Positions 10,473-21,755 of a DNA stretch of 43,903 bases are shown piece by piece. The notes under the pieces are model-generated. The model was given only the letters and a program-made list of their open reading frames with translations. It did not search any database and was not told the DNA's origin. The position numbers and the translations under genes are program-made. Every line of letters starts with the position of its first letter. The stretch's first letter is position 1. Origin of the DNA: Nemertoderma westbladi (lineage: Eukaryota > Xenacoelomorpha > Nemertodermatida > Nemertodermatidae); the NCBI GenBank assembly GCA_032718475.1, contig JAUCBJ010005758.1, forward strand, positions 1 to 43,903, given 5' to 3'.

Positions 10473-11814
10473 CCCCTCTAGTTGCAAAAAATTGTTTAGT
10501 TGTTTCTGACTTATACAAACACTATACATAGGATCTAAGTTCGTGTTACCATATACATATACAGGCAGCATAATAAAGCATAATACTTTTTAGCAGTAAT
10601 TTTTTAAGTCCGTTCAATTGACTTTTTTGTCCGCAAATTTTTATGAATTTTGCATAATACTTTTGTTGTCCGCAGAATGACTTTTTATTTATTTTTATTT
10701 GAATTTTTTATTTTATGAATTATTTATCTGTTGAATTTTACTCATGTCGAAACTTGGCCTTCGCTGGCTTTAGGCCAGCAGATTTACTACTGTATCCTAG
10801 CTACCGCTATCAGCCCGTTGCCTCACTATTTTCAAATAACCGCCTAGCGTCGAATAGTCTACGGTATTCTAAAACAATTACCTAAAACTACTCTCTGCTA
10901 TGCCGCGTACGAATTCTTTATTTTATTCTAACATTGCTAAATTAACTACAGTGTCATAAATACGAATTTGCGTACTAATTACTAAGTATTCCAAAATACG
11001 TATTTCTACTCTATTACGTTACTGAATTACACTAGCAACAGCCTAAATACTGTATTATTTTAACCTAATCAGCAATTAATAAGCATAAACTAAGAAATGG
11101 AAAACAATCAAGAAAACAGCGCCTATCTAAGCATTCACATTCAAGAATCAGGCACTCTTTAGCAACACAACATAAAATAGCGCAGCAATAAAGCTAGTAG
11201 TATGGCAGATAACGCTAGCAGCGCCAGTCAGCTAGTGTCGACTAGAGCGCTAGAATACCAGTCTGCTAATATACTAGTATACTAGTGTAAGAAGCAAAGG
11301 CCACCCAAAGCCACACGTAGGCCTCCTAACTAAGCCTCCTATTTCTACCCTAATGCTGCAAGGTTGAGACGAAATCTGGATCGTCAGCCCCCAAATACTG
11401 TAATGACGACAGGTCCCCGGTCCTTAGCTCATTAGCCCGACCGCAACTGTGGCCCCCCGCCAGCGTTGCCCCACTTTGGATCCTCCACACCTCCCTTCGT
11501 CGCTTCCACGGTGAGCCCGCCGCGCCTACCGGTACCCTTAGCCCTCCAAAACAAATAGCTACCATATCGGTGCATGCGTTCACAAACAGTCTGACAGTCG
11601 AAAGGAAATCCCCATAAGGATTATTACATCTCAATTACATACAGTAGAAATCAAGAGTCAATGCAGAAATCATTATTCGAAATTGTAATCAAGAAGTAAT
11701 CAGAGGAATCAGCATTAACGATTTACATAATTAGAAGAAAGAATCAGCAAAGAATTCAAAACATTTATCAAAAACGTGCAGTACTGCTGTACCAACACGA
11801 CACACTAACACGAA

Positions 11815-11865
11815 TACTGAATACACTGACAGAATACTGCAAAAGTATACAAAGGCAGGTAAGAT
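11815..11865 (+). repeat. ~45-bp direct repeat, copy 1 (partner at 12513-12560)
   Basis: The phrase ACTGACAGAATACTGCAAAA followed by GTATAC and AGGTAAGA occurs here and near 12513-12560 with few differences. This copy is inside the TG...CA element; the other is beyond the BEL/Pao fragment. They may be pieces of a shared, unrecognised repeat family. Confidence 0.7.
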
Positions 11866-12215
11866 TAATTTCGCGATTATTAAAACACATTAACCATAAA
11901 TTCGATATAAAGCCAGTTTAGAGAGAAATATATAAGGAAATTAGCACAAATATACAATTAGTTCAGTCAATATTGATAAACGGCAAATTCGTATTAAGGT
12001 TTTATGAAAGTTTGCCACCATAAATGTTATTTACTAAGATTTTATTATAAAATTACATACGCAAAACTACATACTGTACAAAAACGGATGAAATATATAA
12101 ACTTGGATATTTTATTTTCCCTATCTAATCACGGCTGTACATCATTATGATTTATCTAAAATACTTTATACTGTATAATGAGCTGCTTCAGTACACAGCG
12201 CCATATATCGTAACA

Positions 12216-12390
12216 GCTATGATAGCCAGTAATTGACATTTTGTAAATTTCTGACCATGTAAGGTTATCTTTAGACACAATTTGACCAGTTTAACCAAAC
12301 TCTCCCACCATCCTCCCCAGTGAGGAGAACGGGCAGGATTAAATCGCCAAACAGTACTATGATGAGGAAATCTCAAGTGTGAGATTTTCT
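12216..12390 (-). pseudogene. BEL/Pao integrase fragment, upstream half
   Basis: The minus frame contains STVWRFNPARSPHWGG followed by WWESLVKLVK and LHGQKF. This matches the conserved end of BEL/Pao integrases, where a WxFxPxRSPHxGGxWE element is diagnostic. It joins, in frame, the 8686-9030 segment once the intervening element is removed. Upstream of about 12365 the frame becomes unreliable, and a LINE 3' fragment is inserted at 12391-12461. Integrase DDE residues are not present in the surviving part. Confidence 0.75.
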
Positions 12391-12461
12391 TACTACTAGG
12401 ATCGGCATGCTGCATTGTAGCTGCATTTTTAAGAATGCTGTGCCGGCTTATCGACAAAAAG
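12391..12461 (-). mobile_element. 71-bp 5'-truncated LINE 3' end with 10-bp target duplication
   Basis: On the minus strand it reads GATAAGCCGGCACAGCATTC, then AAAATGCAGCTACAATGCAG, and ends in a TAGTA tail. It is nearly identical to the 3' end of the plus-strand LINE at about 29370-29440. GAGATTTTCT is present on both sides (12381-12390 and 12462-12471), so this is an extremely short reverse-transcription product inserted as such, not an erosion remnant. Confidence 0.8.
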
Positions 12462-12861
12462 GAGATTTTCTAAAAGGAGAGTCAAAAAGATTCAAAAAGG
12501 AGAGGTTCCGATACTGAACACACTGACAGAATACTGCAAAAGTATACGAAGACAGGTAAGACAGGTGTAATAAGAAACTGAAGCACTGCAAATTTATAGC
12601 TGACGAAATATGTATGACGCAATAATCATCTCATTGGTCCAACAAACCCTGCCACCATTAGACTAACCTAAAACAGCTGGGCCAATGGGGAAGCCGGATT
12701 GTGATCTCTTCTGCCCCATTTTGCAAGTTATTACAATATATGGTAATGAAATCTGTCCCGGTGGGCTTATAGGTTTGTGGCCGATGTTGTTGGTTTAATA
12801 GGTGCAGCCCACCTATTCTCAAAAAAACAAACAAGGCAAGGAGTTGGGATTTACAATATAG

Positions 12862-13113
12862 GCCAAAAATGCATATGCCTTTCTTGATGCATCACAGAAT
12901 ATAAACAATTCCGAAATGTTGGATATGTTATCCCGAAATAAGTTTACGCAATTTTTTAACATAAACATTTTTCTCAATAATGTTAAAGTCTGGAAAACAC
13001 CTTCGGCTGAATTGAGATACAGAAGGGAAGTTACTGGAGGGCCATTCTATGCCTTTAAAAGGCAAACGGACTTGGTAATGAGGGAATTATTCTTGGGAAA
13101 CTACTGGTGGTGG
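12862..13113 (+). CDS. Possible internal exon of an unknown protein
   Basis: A 252-bp frame (84 codons) lies between an AG (TTTACAATATAG, ending 12861) and a good donor, GTGG|GTAAGG, at 13114. Both borders are phase 0. The peptide has a non-random, protein-like composition (AKNAYAFLDASQNI, VWKTPSAELRYRREVTGG, FYAFKRQTDLVMRELF), but I do not recognise a family. The 3' end is about 50 bp before the minisatellite starts. If the exon is real, the 10-kb array would sit in its downstream intron. Alternatively it is a fragment of a mobile-element protein. No partner exons were identified. Confidence 0.35.
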
Positions 13114-14499
13114 GTAAGGAGTACAATCTACATCTTGTTATATTACCCCAACTGCCTCTAAATTCCAGTACTAGTCCTTCTAGTACCACTGCCCCTCGTA
13201 GCTGCCCCTCGTAGCTGCCCCTCGTAGTCGTACCACTGCCCCTCGTAGTCGTACCACTGCCCCCCGTACCGCTGCCCCTCGTACCGCTGCCCCTTGTACC
13301 ACTGCCCCTCTTAGTCGTACCACTTCCCCTTGTAGTCGTACCACTGCCCCTCGTAGTCATACCACTGCCCCTCGTAGTCGTACCGCTGCCCCTCGTAGTC
13401 GAAACGCTGCCCCTCGTAGTCGTACCACTGCCCCTCATACCACTGCCCCCCCGTACTGCTGCCCCTCGTCACTGCCCCCTGTACCGCTGCCCCTCGTACC
13501 GCTGCCCCTCGTACTGCTGCCCCCCGTACCGCTGCCCCTCGTACTGCTGCCCCTCGTACCGCTGCACCTCGTACCGTTGCCCCTCGTACCACTGCCCCTT
13601 GTAGTCGTACCACTGCCCCTCGTAGTCATACCACTGCCCCTTGTAGTTGTACCACTGCCCCCCGTACCGCTGCCCCTCGTACCAGTGCCCCCCGTACCGC
13701 TGCCCCTCGTACTGCTGCCCCTCGTACCGCTGCACCTCGTACCGTTGCCCCTCGTACCACTGCCCCTTGTAGTCGTACCACTGCCCCTCGTAGTCATACC
13801 ACTGCCCCTTGTAGTTGTACCACTGCCCCCCGTACCGCTGCCCCTCGTACCAGTGCCCCCCGTACCGCTGCCCCTCGTACTGCTGCCCCTCGTACCGCTG
13901 CACCTCGTACCGTTGCCCCTCGTACCGTTGCCCCTCGTACCACTGCCCCTTGTAGTCGTACCACTGCCCCTCGTACTGCTGCCCCTCGTACCGCTGCACC
14001 TCGTACCGCTGCCCCTCGTACCGCTGCCCCTTATAGTCGTACCACTGCCCCTCATACCACTGCCCCCCGTACTGCTGCCCCTCGTACCACTGCCCCCTTA
14101 CCACTGCCTATTGTACCACTGCCCCTCGTACCGCTGCACCTCGTACCGCTGCCCCTCGTAGTCGTACCACTGCCCCTTGTAGTCGTACCACTGCCCCTCG
14201 TAGTCGTACCACTGCCCCTCGTAGTCGTACCACTGCCCCTTGTAGTTGTACCACTGCCCCTCGTAGTCGTACCACTGCCCCTCGTAGTCGTACCGCTGCC
14301 CCTCGTAGTCGTACCACTGCCCCTTGTAGTTGTACCACTGCCCCTCGTAGTCATACCACTGCCCCTCGTAGTCGTACCGCTGCCCCTCGTAGTCGTACCA
14401 CTGCCCCTTGTAGTTGTACCACTGCCCCTCGTAGTCATACCACTGCCCCTCGTAGTCGTACCACTGCCCCTCGTAGTCGTACCGCTGCCCCTCGTAGTC

Positions 14500-15030
14500 G
14501 TACCACTTCCCCTTGTAGTCGTACCACTGCCCCTTGTAGTTGTACCACTGCCCCTCGTAGTCGTACCACTGCCCCTCGTAGTCGTACCACTGCCCCTTGT
14601 AGTTGTACCACTGCCCCTCGTAGTCATACCACTGCCCCTCGTAGTCGTACCGCTGCCCCTCGTAGTCGTACCACTGCCCCTTGTAGTTGTACCACTGCCC
14701 CTCGTAGTCATACCACTGCCCCTCGTAGTCGTACCGCTGCCCCTCGTAGTCGTACCACTGCCCCTTGTAGTTGTACCACTGCCCCCCATACCGCTGCCCC
14801 TCATAACACTGCCCCCTGTACCGCTGCCCCTCGTACCACTGCCCCTCGTAGTCGTACCACTGCCCCTCGTAGTCGTACCGCTGCCCCTCGTAGTCGTACC
14901 ACTTCCCCTTGTAGTCGTACCACTGCCCCTTGTAGTTGTACCACTGCCCCTCGTAGTCGTACCACTGCCCCTCGTAGTCGTACCGCTGCCCCTCGTAGTC
15001 GTACCACTGCCCCTTGTAGTTGTACCACTG
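14500..15030. repeat. Segment duplicated 753 bp downstream within the array
   Basis: The variant order from about 14.50 to 15.03 kb, including the rare string CATACCGCTGCCCCTCATAA near 14787, appears unchanged at about 15.25-15.78 kb (the string again at 15540). The offset is exactly 753 bp. A third copy of the downstream half lies near 16.82-17.06 kb with one extra substitution. This is a higher-order duplication of a multi-unit block. Confidence 0.8.
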
Positions 15031-18000
15031 CCCCTCGTAGTCATACCACTGCCCCTCGTAGTCGTACCGCTGCCCCTCGTAGTCGTACCACTTCCCCTTG
15101 TAGTCATACCACTGCCCCTCGTAGTCGTACCGCTGCCCCTCGTAGTCGTACCACTGCCCCTTGTAGTTGTACCACTGCCCCTCGTAGTCATACCACTGCC
15201 CCTCGTAGTCGTACCACTGCCCCTCGTAGTCGTACCGCTGCCCCTCGTAGTCGTACCACTTCCCCTTGTAGTCGTACCACTGCCCCTTGTAGTTGTACCA
15301 CTGCCCCTCGTAGTCGTACCACTGCCCCTCGTAGTCGTACCACTGCCCCTTGTAGTTGTACCACTGCCCCTCGTAGTCATACCACTGCCCCTCGTAGTCG
15401 TACCGCTGCCCCTCGTAGTCGTACCACTGCCCCTTGTAGTTGTACCACTGCCCCTCGTAGTCATACCACTGCCCCTCGTAGTCGTACCGCTGCCCCTCGT
15501 AGTCGTACCACTGCCCCTTGTAGTTGTACCACTGCCCCCCATACCGCTGCCCCTCATAACACTGCCCCCTGTACCGCTGCCCCTCGTACCACTGCCCCTC
15601 GTAGTCGTACCACTGCCCCTCGTAGTCGTACCGCTGCCCCTCGTAGTCGTACCACTTCCCCTTGTAGTCGTACCACTGCCCCTTGTAGTTGTACCACTGC
15701 CCCTCGTAGTCGTACCACTGCCCCTCGTAGTCGTACCGCTGCCCCTCGTAGTCGTACCACTGCCCCTTGTAGTTGTACCACTGCCCCTCGTAGTCATACC
15801 ACTGCCCCTCGTAGTCGTACCGCTGCCCCTCGTAGTCGTACCACTGCCCCTTGTAGTCGTACCGCTGCCCCTCGTAGTCGTACCACTGCCCCCCATACCG
15901 CTGCCCCTCATAACACTGCCCCCTGTACCGCTGCCCCTCGTACTGCTGCCCCTCATAACACTGCCACCTGTACCGCTGCCCCTCGTACCACTGCCCCTTG
16001 TAGTCGTACCGCTGCCCCTCGTAGTCGTACCACTGCCCCTCGTAGTCATACCACTGCCCCTCGTAGTCGTACCGCTGCCCCTCGTAGTCGTACCACTGCC
16101 CCTTGTAGTCGTACCACTGCCCCTCGTAGTCGTACCACTGCCCCTTGTAGTCGTACCACTGCCCCTCGTAATCGTACCACTGCCCCTTGTAGTCGTACCA
16201 CTGCCCCTCGTAGTCGTACCACTGCCCCTCGTAGTCGTACCACTGCCCCTTGTAGTTGTACCACTGCCCCTCGTAGTCGTACCACTGCCCCTCGTAGTCG
16301 TACCGCTGCCCCTCGTAGTCGTACCACTGCCCCTTGTAGTTGTACCACTGCCCCTCGTAGTCATACCACTGCCCCTCGTAGTCGTACCGCTGCCCCTCGT
16401 AGTCGTACCACTGCCCCTTGTAGTTGTACCACTGCCCCTCGTAGTCATACCACTGCCCCTCGTAGTCGTACCACTGCCCCTCGTAGTCGTACCGCTGCCC
16501 CTCGTAGTCGTACCACTTCCCCTTGTAGTCGTACCACTGCCCCTTGTAGTTGTACCACTGCCCCTCGTAGTCGTACCACTGCCCCCTCGTAGTCGTACCG
16601 CTGCCCCTCGTAGTCGTACCACTGCCCCTTGTAGTTGTACCACTGCCCCTCGTAGTCATACCACTGCCCCTCGTAGTCGTACCGCTGCCCCTCGTAGTCG
16701 TACCACTGCCCCTTGTAGTTGTACCACTGCCCCTCGTAGTCATACCACTGCCCCTCGTAGTCGTACCGCTGCCCCTCGTAGTCGTACCACTGCCCCTTGT
16801 AGTTGTACCACTGCCCCCCATACCGCTGCCCCTCATAACACTGCCCCCTGTACCGCTGCCCCTCGTACCACTGCCCCTCGTAGTCGTACCACTGCCCCTC
16901 GTAGTCGTACCGCTGCCCCTCGTAGTCGTACCACTTCCCCTTGTAGTCGTACCACTGCCCCTTGTAGTTGTACCACTGCCCCTCGTAGTCGTACCACTGC
17001 CCCTCGTAGTCGTACCGCTGCCCCTCGTAGTCGTACCACTGCCCGTTGTAGTTGTACCACTGCCCCTCGTAGTCATACCACTGCCCCTCGTAGTCGTACC
17101 GCTGCCCCTCGTAGTCGTACCACTGCCCCTTGTAGTCGTACCGCTGCCCCTCGTAGTCGTACCACTGCCCCCCATACCGCTGCCCCTCATAACACTGCCC
17201 CCTGTACCGCTGCCCCTCGTACTGCTGCCCCTCATAACACTGCCCCCTGTACCGCTGCCCCTCGTACCGCTGCCCCTTGTAGTCGTACCGCTGCCCCTCG
17301 TAGTCGTACCACTGCCCCTCGTAGTCATACCACTGCCCCTCGTAGTCGTACCGCTGCCCCTCGTAGTCGTACCACTGCCCCTTGTAGTCGTACCGCTGCC
17401 CCTCGTAGTCGTACCACTGCCCCTCGTAGTTGTACCACTGCCCCCCATACCGCTGCCCCTCATAACACTGCCCCCTGTACCGCTGCCCCTCGTACTGCTG
17501 CCCCTCATACCACTGCCCCCCGTACTGCTGCCCCTCGTACCACTGCCCCCTTACCACTGCCTATTGTACCACTGCCCCTCGTACCGCTGCACCTCGTACC
17601 GCTGCCCCTCGTAGTCGTACCACTGCCCCTTGTAGTTGTACCACTGCCCCTCGTAGTCATACCACTGCCCCTCGTAGTCGTACCGCTGCCCCTCGTAGTC
17701 GTACCACTGCCCCTTGTAGTCGTACCGCTGCCCCTCGTAGTCGTACCACTGCCCCTTGTAGTTGTACCACTGCCCCCCATACCGCTGCCCCTCATAACAC
17801 TGCCCCCTGTACCGCTGCCCCTCGTACTGCTGCCCCTCATAACACTGCCCCCTGTACCGCTGCCCCTCGTACTGCTGCCCCTCATACCACTGCCCCCCGT
17901 ACTGCTGCCCCTCGTACCACTGCCCCCTTACCACTGCCTATTGTACCACTGCCCCTCGTACCGCTGCACCTCGTACCGCTGCCCCTCGTAGTCGTACCAC

Positions 18001-21000
18001 TGCCCCTTGTAGTTGTACCACTGCCCCTCGTAGTCATACCACTGCCCCTCGTAGTCGTACCGCTGCCCCTCGTAGTTGTACCACTGCCCCTTGTAGTTGT
18101 ACCACTGCCCCCTATACCGCTGCCCCTCGTACCGCTGCACCTCGTACCGCTGCCCCTCGTAGTCGTACCACTGCCCCTTGTAGTTGTACCACTGCCCCTA
18201 GTAGTTGTACCACTGCCCCCTATACCGCTGCCCCTCGTACCGCTGCACCTCGTACCGCTGCCCCTCGTAGTCGTACCACTGCCCCTTGTAGTTGTACCAC
18301 TGCCCCCCATACCGCTGCCCCTCATAACACTGCCCCATGTACCGCTGCCCCTCGTACCACTGCCCCCTGTACCACTGCCCCTCGTAGTCGTACCACTGCC
18401 CCTTGTAGTTGTACCACTGCCCCCCATACCGCCGCCCCTCATACCACTGCCCCCTGTACCACTGCCCCTCGTAGTCGTACCACTGCCCCTTGTAGTTGTA
18501 CCACTGCCCCTTGTAGTCGTACCACTGCCCCTCGTAGTCGTACCGCTGCCCCTCGTAGTCGTACCACTGCCCCTTGTAGTTGTACCACTGCCCCCCATAC
18601 CGCTGCCCCTCATACCACTGCCCCCCATACCGCTGCCCCTCATACCACTGCCCCCCATACCGCTGCCCCTCGTACCGCTGCACCTCGTACCACTGCCCCT
18701 CGTAGTCGTACCACTGCCCCTTGTAGTTGTAACACTGCCCCTTGTAGTCGTACCACTGCCCCTCGTAGTCGTACCACTGCCCCTTGTAGTCGTACCACTG
18801 CCCCTCGTAGTCGTACCGCTGCCCCTCGTAGTCGTACCACTGCCCCTTGTAGTTGTACCACTGCCCCCCATACCGCTGCCCCTCATAACACTGCCCCCTG
18901 TACCACTGCCCCTCGTACCGCTGCACCTCGTACCACTGCCCCTCGTAGTCGTACCACTGCCCCTTGTAGTTGTACCACTGCCCCCCATACCGCTGCCCCT
19001 CATAACACTGCCCCCTGTACCGCTGCCCCTCGTACCGCTGCACCTCGTACCACTGCCCCTCGTAGTCGTACCACTGCCCCTTGTAGTTGTACCACTGCCC
19101 CTTGTAGTCGTACCACTGCCCCTCGTAGTCGTACCACTGCCCCTTGTAGTCGTACCACTGCCCCTCGTAGTCGTACCGCTGCCCCTTGTAGTTGTACCAC
19201 TGCCCCTTGTAGTCGTACCACTGCCCCTCGTAGTCGTACCACTGCCCCTTGTAGTCGTACCACTGCCCCTCGTAGTCGTACCGCTGCCCCTCGTAGTCGT
19301 ACCACTGCCCCCTGTACCACTGCCCCTCGTACCGCTGCACCTCGTACCACTGCCCCTCGTAGTCGTACCACTGCCCCTTGTAGTTGTACCACTGCCCCTT
19401 GTAGTCGTACCACTGCCCCTCGTAGTCGTACCACTGCCCCTTGTAGTCGTACCACTGCCCCTCGTAGTCGTACCGCTGCCCCTCGTAGTCGTACCACTGC
19501 CCCTTGTAGTTGTACCACTGCCCCCCATACCGCTGCCCCTCATACCACTGCCCCCTATACCGCTGCCCCTCGTACCGCTGCACCTCGTACCGCTGCCCCT
19601 CGTAGTCGTACCACTGCCCCTTGTAGTTGTACCACTGCCCCCCATACCACTGCCCCTCGTAGTCGTACCGCTGCCCCTCGTAGTCGTACCACTGCCCCTT
19701 GTAGTTGTACCACTGCCCCTTGTAGTCGTACCACTGCCCCTCGTAGTCGTACCGCTGCCCCTCGTAGTCGTACCGCTGCCCCTTGTAGTTGTACCACTGC
19801 CCCCCATACCGCTGCCCCTCATACCACTGCCCCCCATACCGCTGCCCCTCATACCACTGCCCCTCATACCACTGCCCCCCATACCGCTGCCCCTCATACC
19901 ACTGCCCCCCATACCGCGCCCCTCATACCACTGCCCCGCATACCACTGCCCCCCATACCGCTGCCCCTCATACCACTGCCCCTCATACCACTGCCCCCCA
20001 TACCGCTGCCCCTCATACCACTGCCCCCAATACCGCTGCCCCTCATACCACTGCCCCTCATACCACTGCCCCCCATACCGCTGCCCCTCATACCACTGCC
20101 CCCCATACCGCTGCCCCTCATACCACTGCCCCCCATACCGCTGCCCCTCGTACTGCTGCCCCTTGTAGTTGTACCACTGCCCCCCATACCGCTGCCCCTC
20201 ATACCACTGCCCCCCATACCGCTGCCCCTCATACCACTGCCCCTCATACCACTGCCCCCCATACCGCTGCCCCTCATACCACTGCCCCCCATACCGCTGC
20301 CCCTCATACCACTGCCCCTCATACCACTGCCCCCCATACCGCTGCCCCTCATACCACTGCCCCCCATACCGCTGCCCCTCATACCACTGCCCCCCATACC
20401 GCTGCCCCTCGTACCGTTGCACCTCGTACCGCTGCCCCTCATACCACTGCCCCCTATACCGCTGCCCCTCGTACCGCTGCACCTCGTACCGCTGCCCCTC
20501 GTAGTCGTACCACTGCCCCTTGTAGTTGTACCACTGCCCCTTGTAGTCGTACCACTGCCCCTCGTAGTCGTACCGCTGCCCCTCGTAGTCGTACCACTGC
20601 CCCTTGTAGTTGTACCACTGCCCCCCATACCGCTGCCCCTCATACCACTGCCCCCCATACCGCTGCCCCTCATACCACTGCCCCTCATACCACTGCCCCC
20701 CATACCGCTGCCCCTCATACCACTGCCCCCCATACCGCAGCCCCTCATACCACTGCCCCCTATACCGCTGCCCCTCGTACCGTTGCACCTCGTACCGCTG
20801 CCCCTCATACCACTGCCCCCTATACCGCTGCCCCTCGTACCGCTGCACCTCGTACCGCTGCCCCTCGTAGTCGTACCACTGCCCCTTGTAGTTGTACCAC
20901 TGCCCCTTGTAGTCGTACCACTGCCCCTCGTAGTCGTACCGCTGCCCCTCGTAGTCGTACCACTGCCCCTCGTAGTCGTACCACTGCCCCTTGTAGTTGT

Positions 21001-21755
21001 ACCGCTGCCCCTCGTACTGCTGCCCCTCGTACCGCTGCCCCTCGTACTGCTGCCCCCCATACCGTTGCCCCTCGTACCACTGCCCCTCATACCACTGCCC
21101 CATGTACCACTGCCCCATGTACCGCTGCCCCTCGTACCACTGCCCCATGTACCGCTGCACCTCGTACTGCTGCCCCATGTACCGCTGCCCCTCGTACTGC
21201 TGCCCCTCGTACCGCTGCACCTCGTACCGCTGCACCTCGTACCGCTGCACCTCGTACCGTTGCCCCTCGTACCACTGCCCCTCATACCACTGCCCCATGT
21301 ACCACTGCCCCGTGTACCGCTGCCCCTCGTACCACTGCCCCATGTACCGCTGCCCCTCGTACCGCTGCACCTCGTACCGCTGCACCTCGTACCGCTGCAC
21401 CTCGTACCGTTGCCCCTCGTACCACTGCCCCTCATACCACTGCCCCATGTACCACTGCCCCATGTACCGTTGCCCCTCGTACCGCTGCCCCTCGTACCAC
21501 TGCCCCTTGTAGTCATACCACTGCCCCTCGTAGTCGTACCGCTGCCCCTCGTAGTCGTACCACTGCCCCTCGTAGTCGTACCGCTGCCCCTCGTAGTCAT
21601 ACCACTGCCCCTCGTAGTCGTACCGCTGCCCCTCGTAGTCGTACCACTGCCCCATGTACCGCTGCCCCTCGTACTGCTGCCCCTCGTACCGCTGCACCTC
21701 GTACCGCTGCACCTCGTACCGCTGCACCTCGTACCGTTGCCCCTCGTACCACTGC

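Larger units (their letters stand above)
9031..12215. mobile_element. 3.2-kb TG...CA element inserted in the BEL/Pao remnant
   Basis: The element starts TGTTA at 9031 and ends TAACA at 12215. Identical GCTAT pentamers flank it (9026-9030 and 12216-12220), a 5-bp target duplication. Deleting the element and one GCTAT places the flanking BEL/Pao coding halves in the same uninterrupted frame, which is strong evidence that it is one insertion event. TG...CA with a 5-bp duplication is the signature of an LTR retroelement. I see no internal direct LTR pair, so it may be a long solo LTR or a non-autonomous element. It contains the 9895-10348 MITE, a GC-rich block at 9430-9700, a palindromic 32-bp repeat, and a GC-rich stretch at about 11340-11560. 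No convincing protein is encoded. Confidence 0.75.

Noticed and set aside
11350-11634. GC-rich 94-codon minus-strand frame
   Set aside because: No domain recognised, and it sits within the non-coding TG...CA element; probably a by-product of local GC content.
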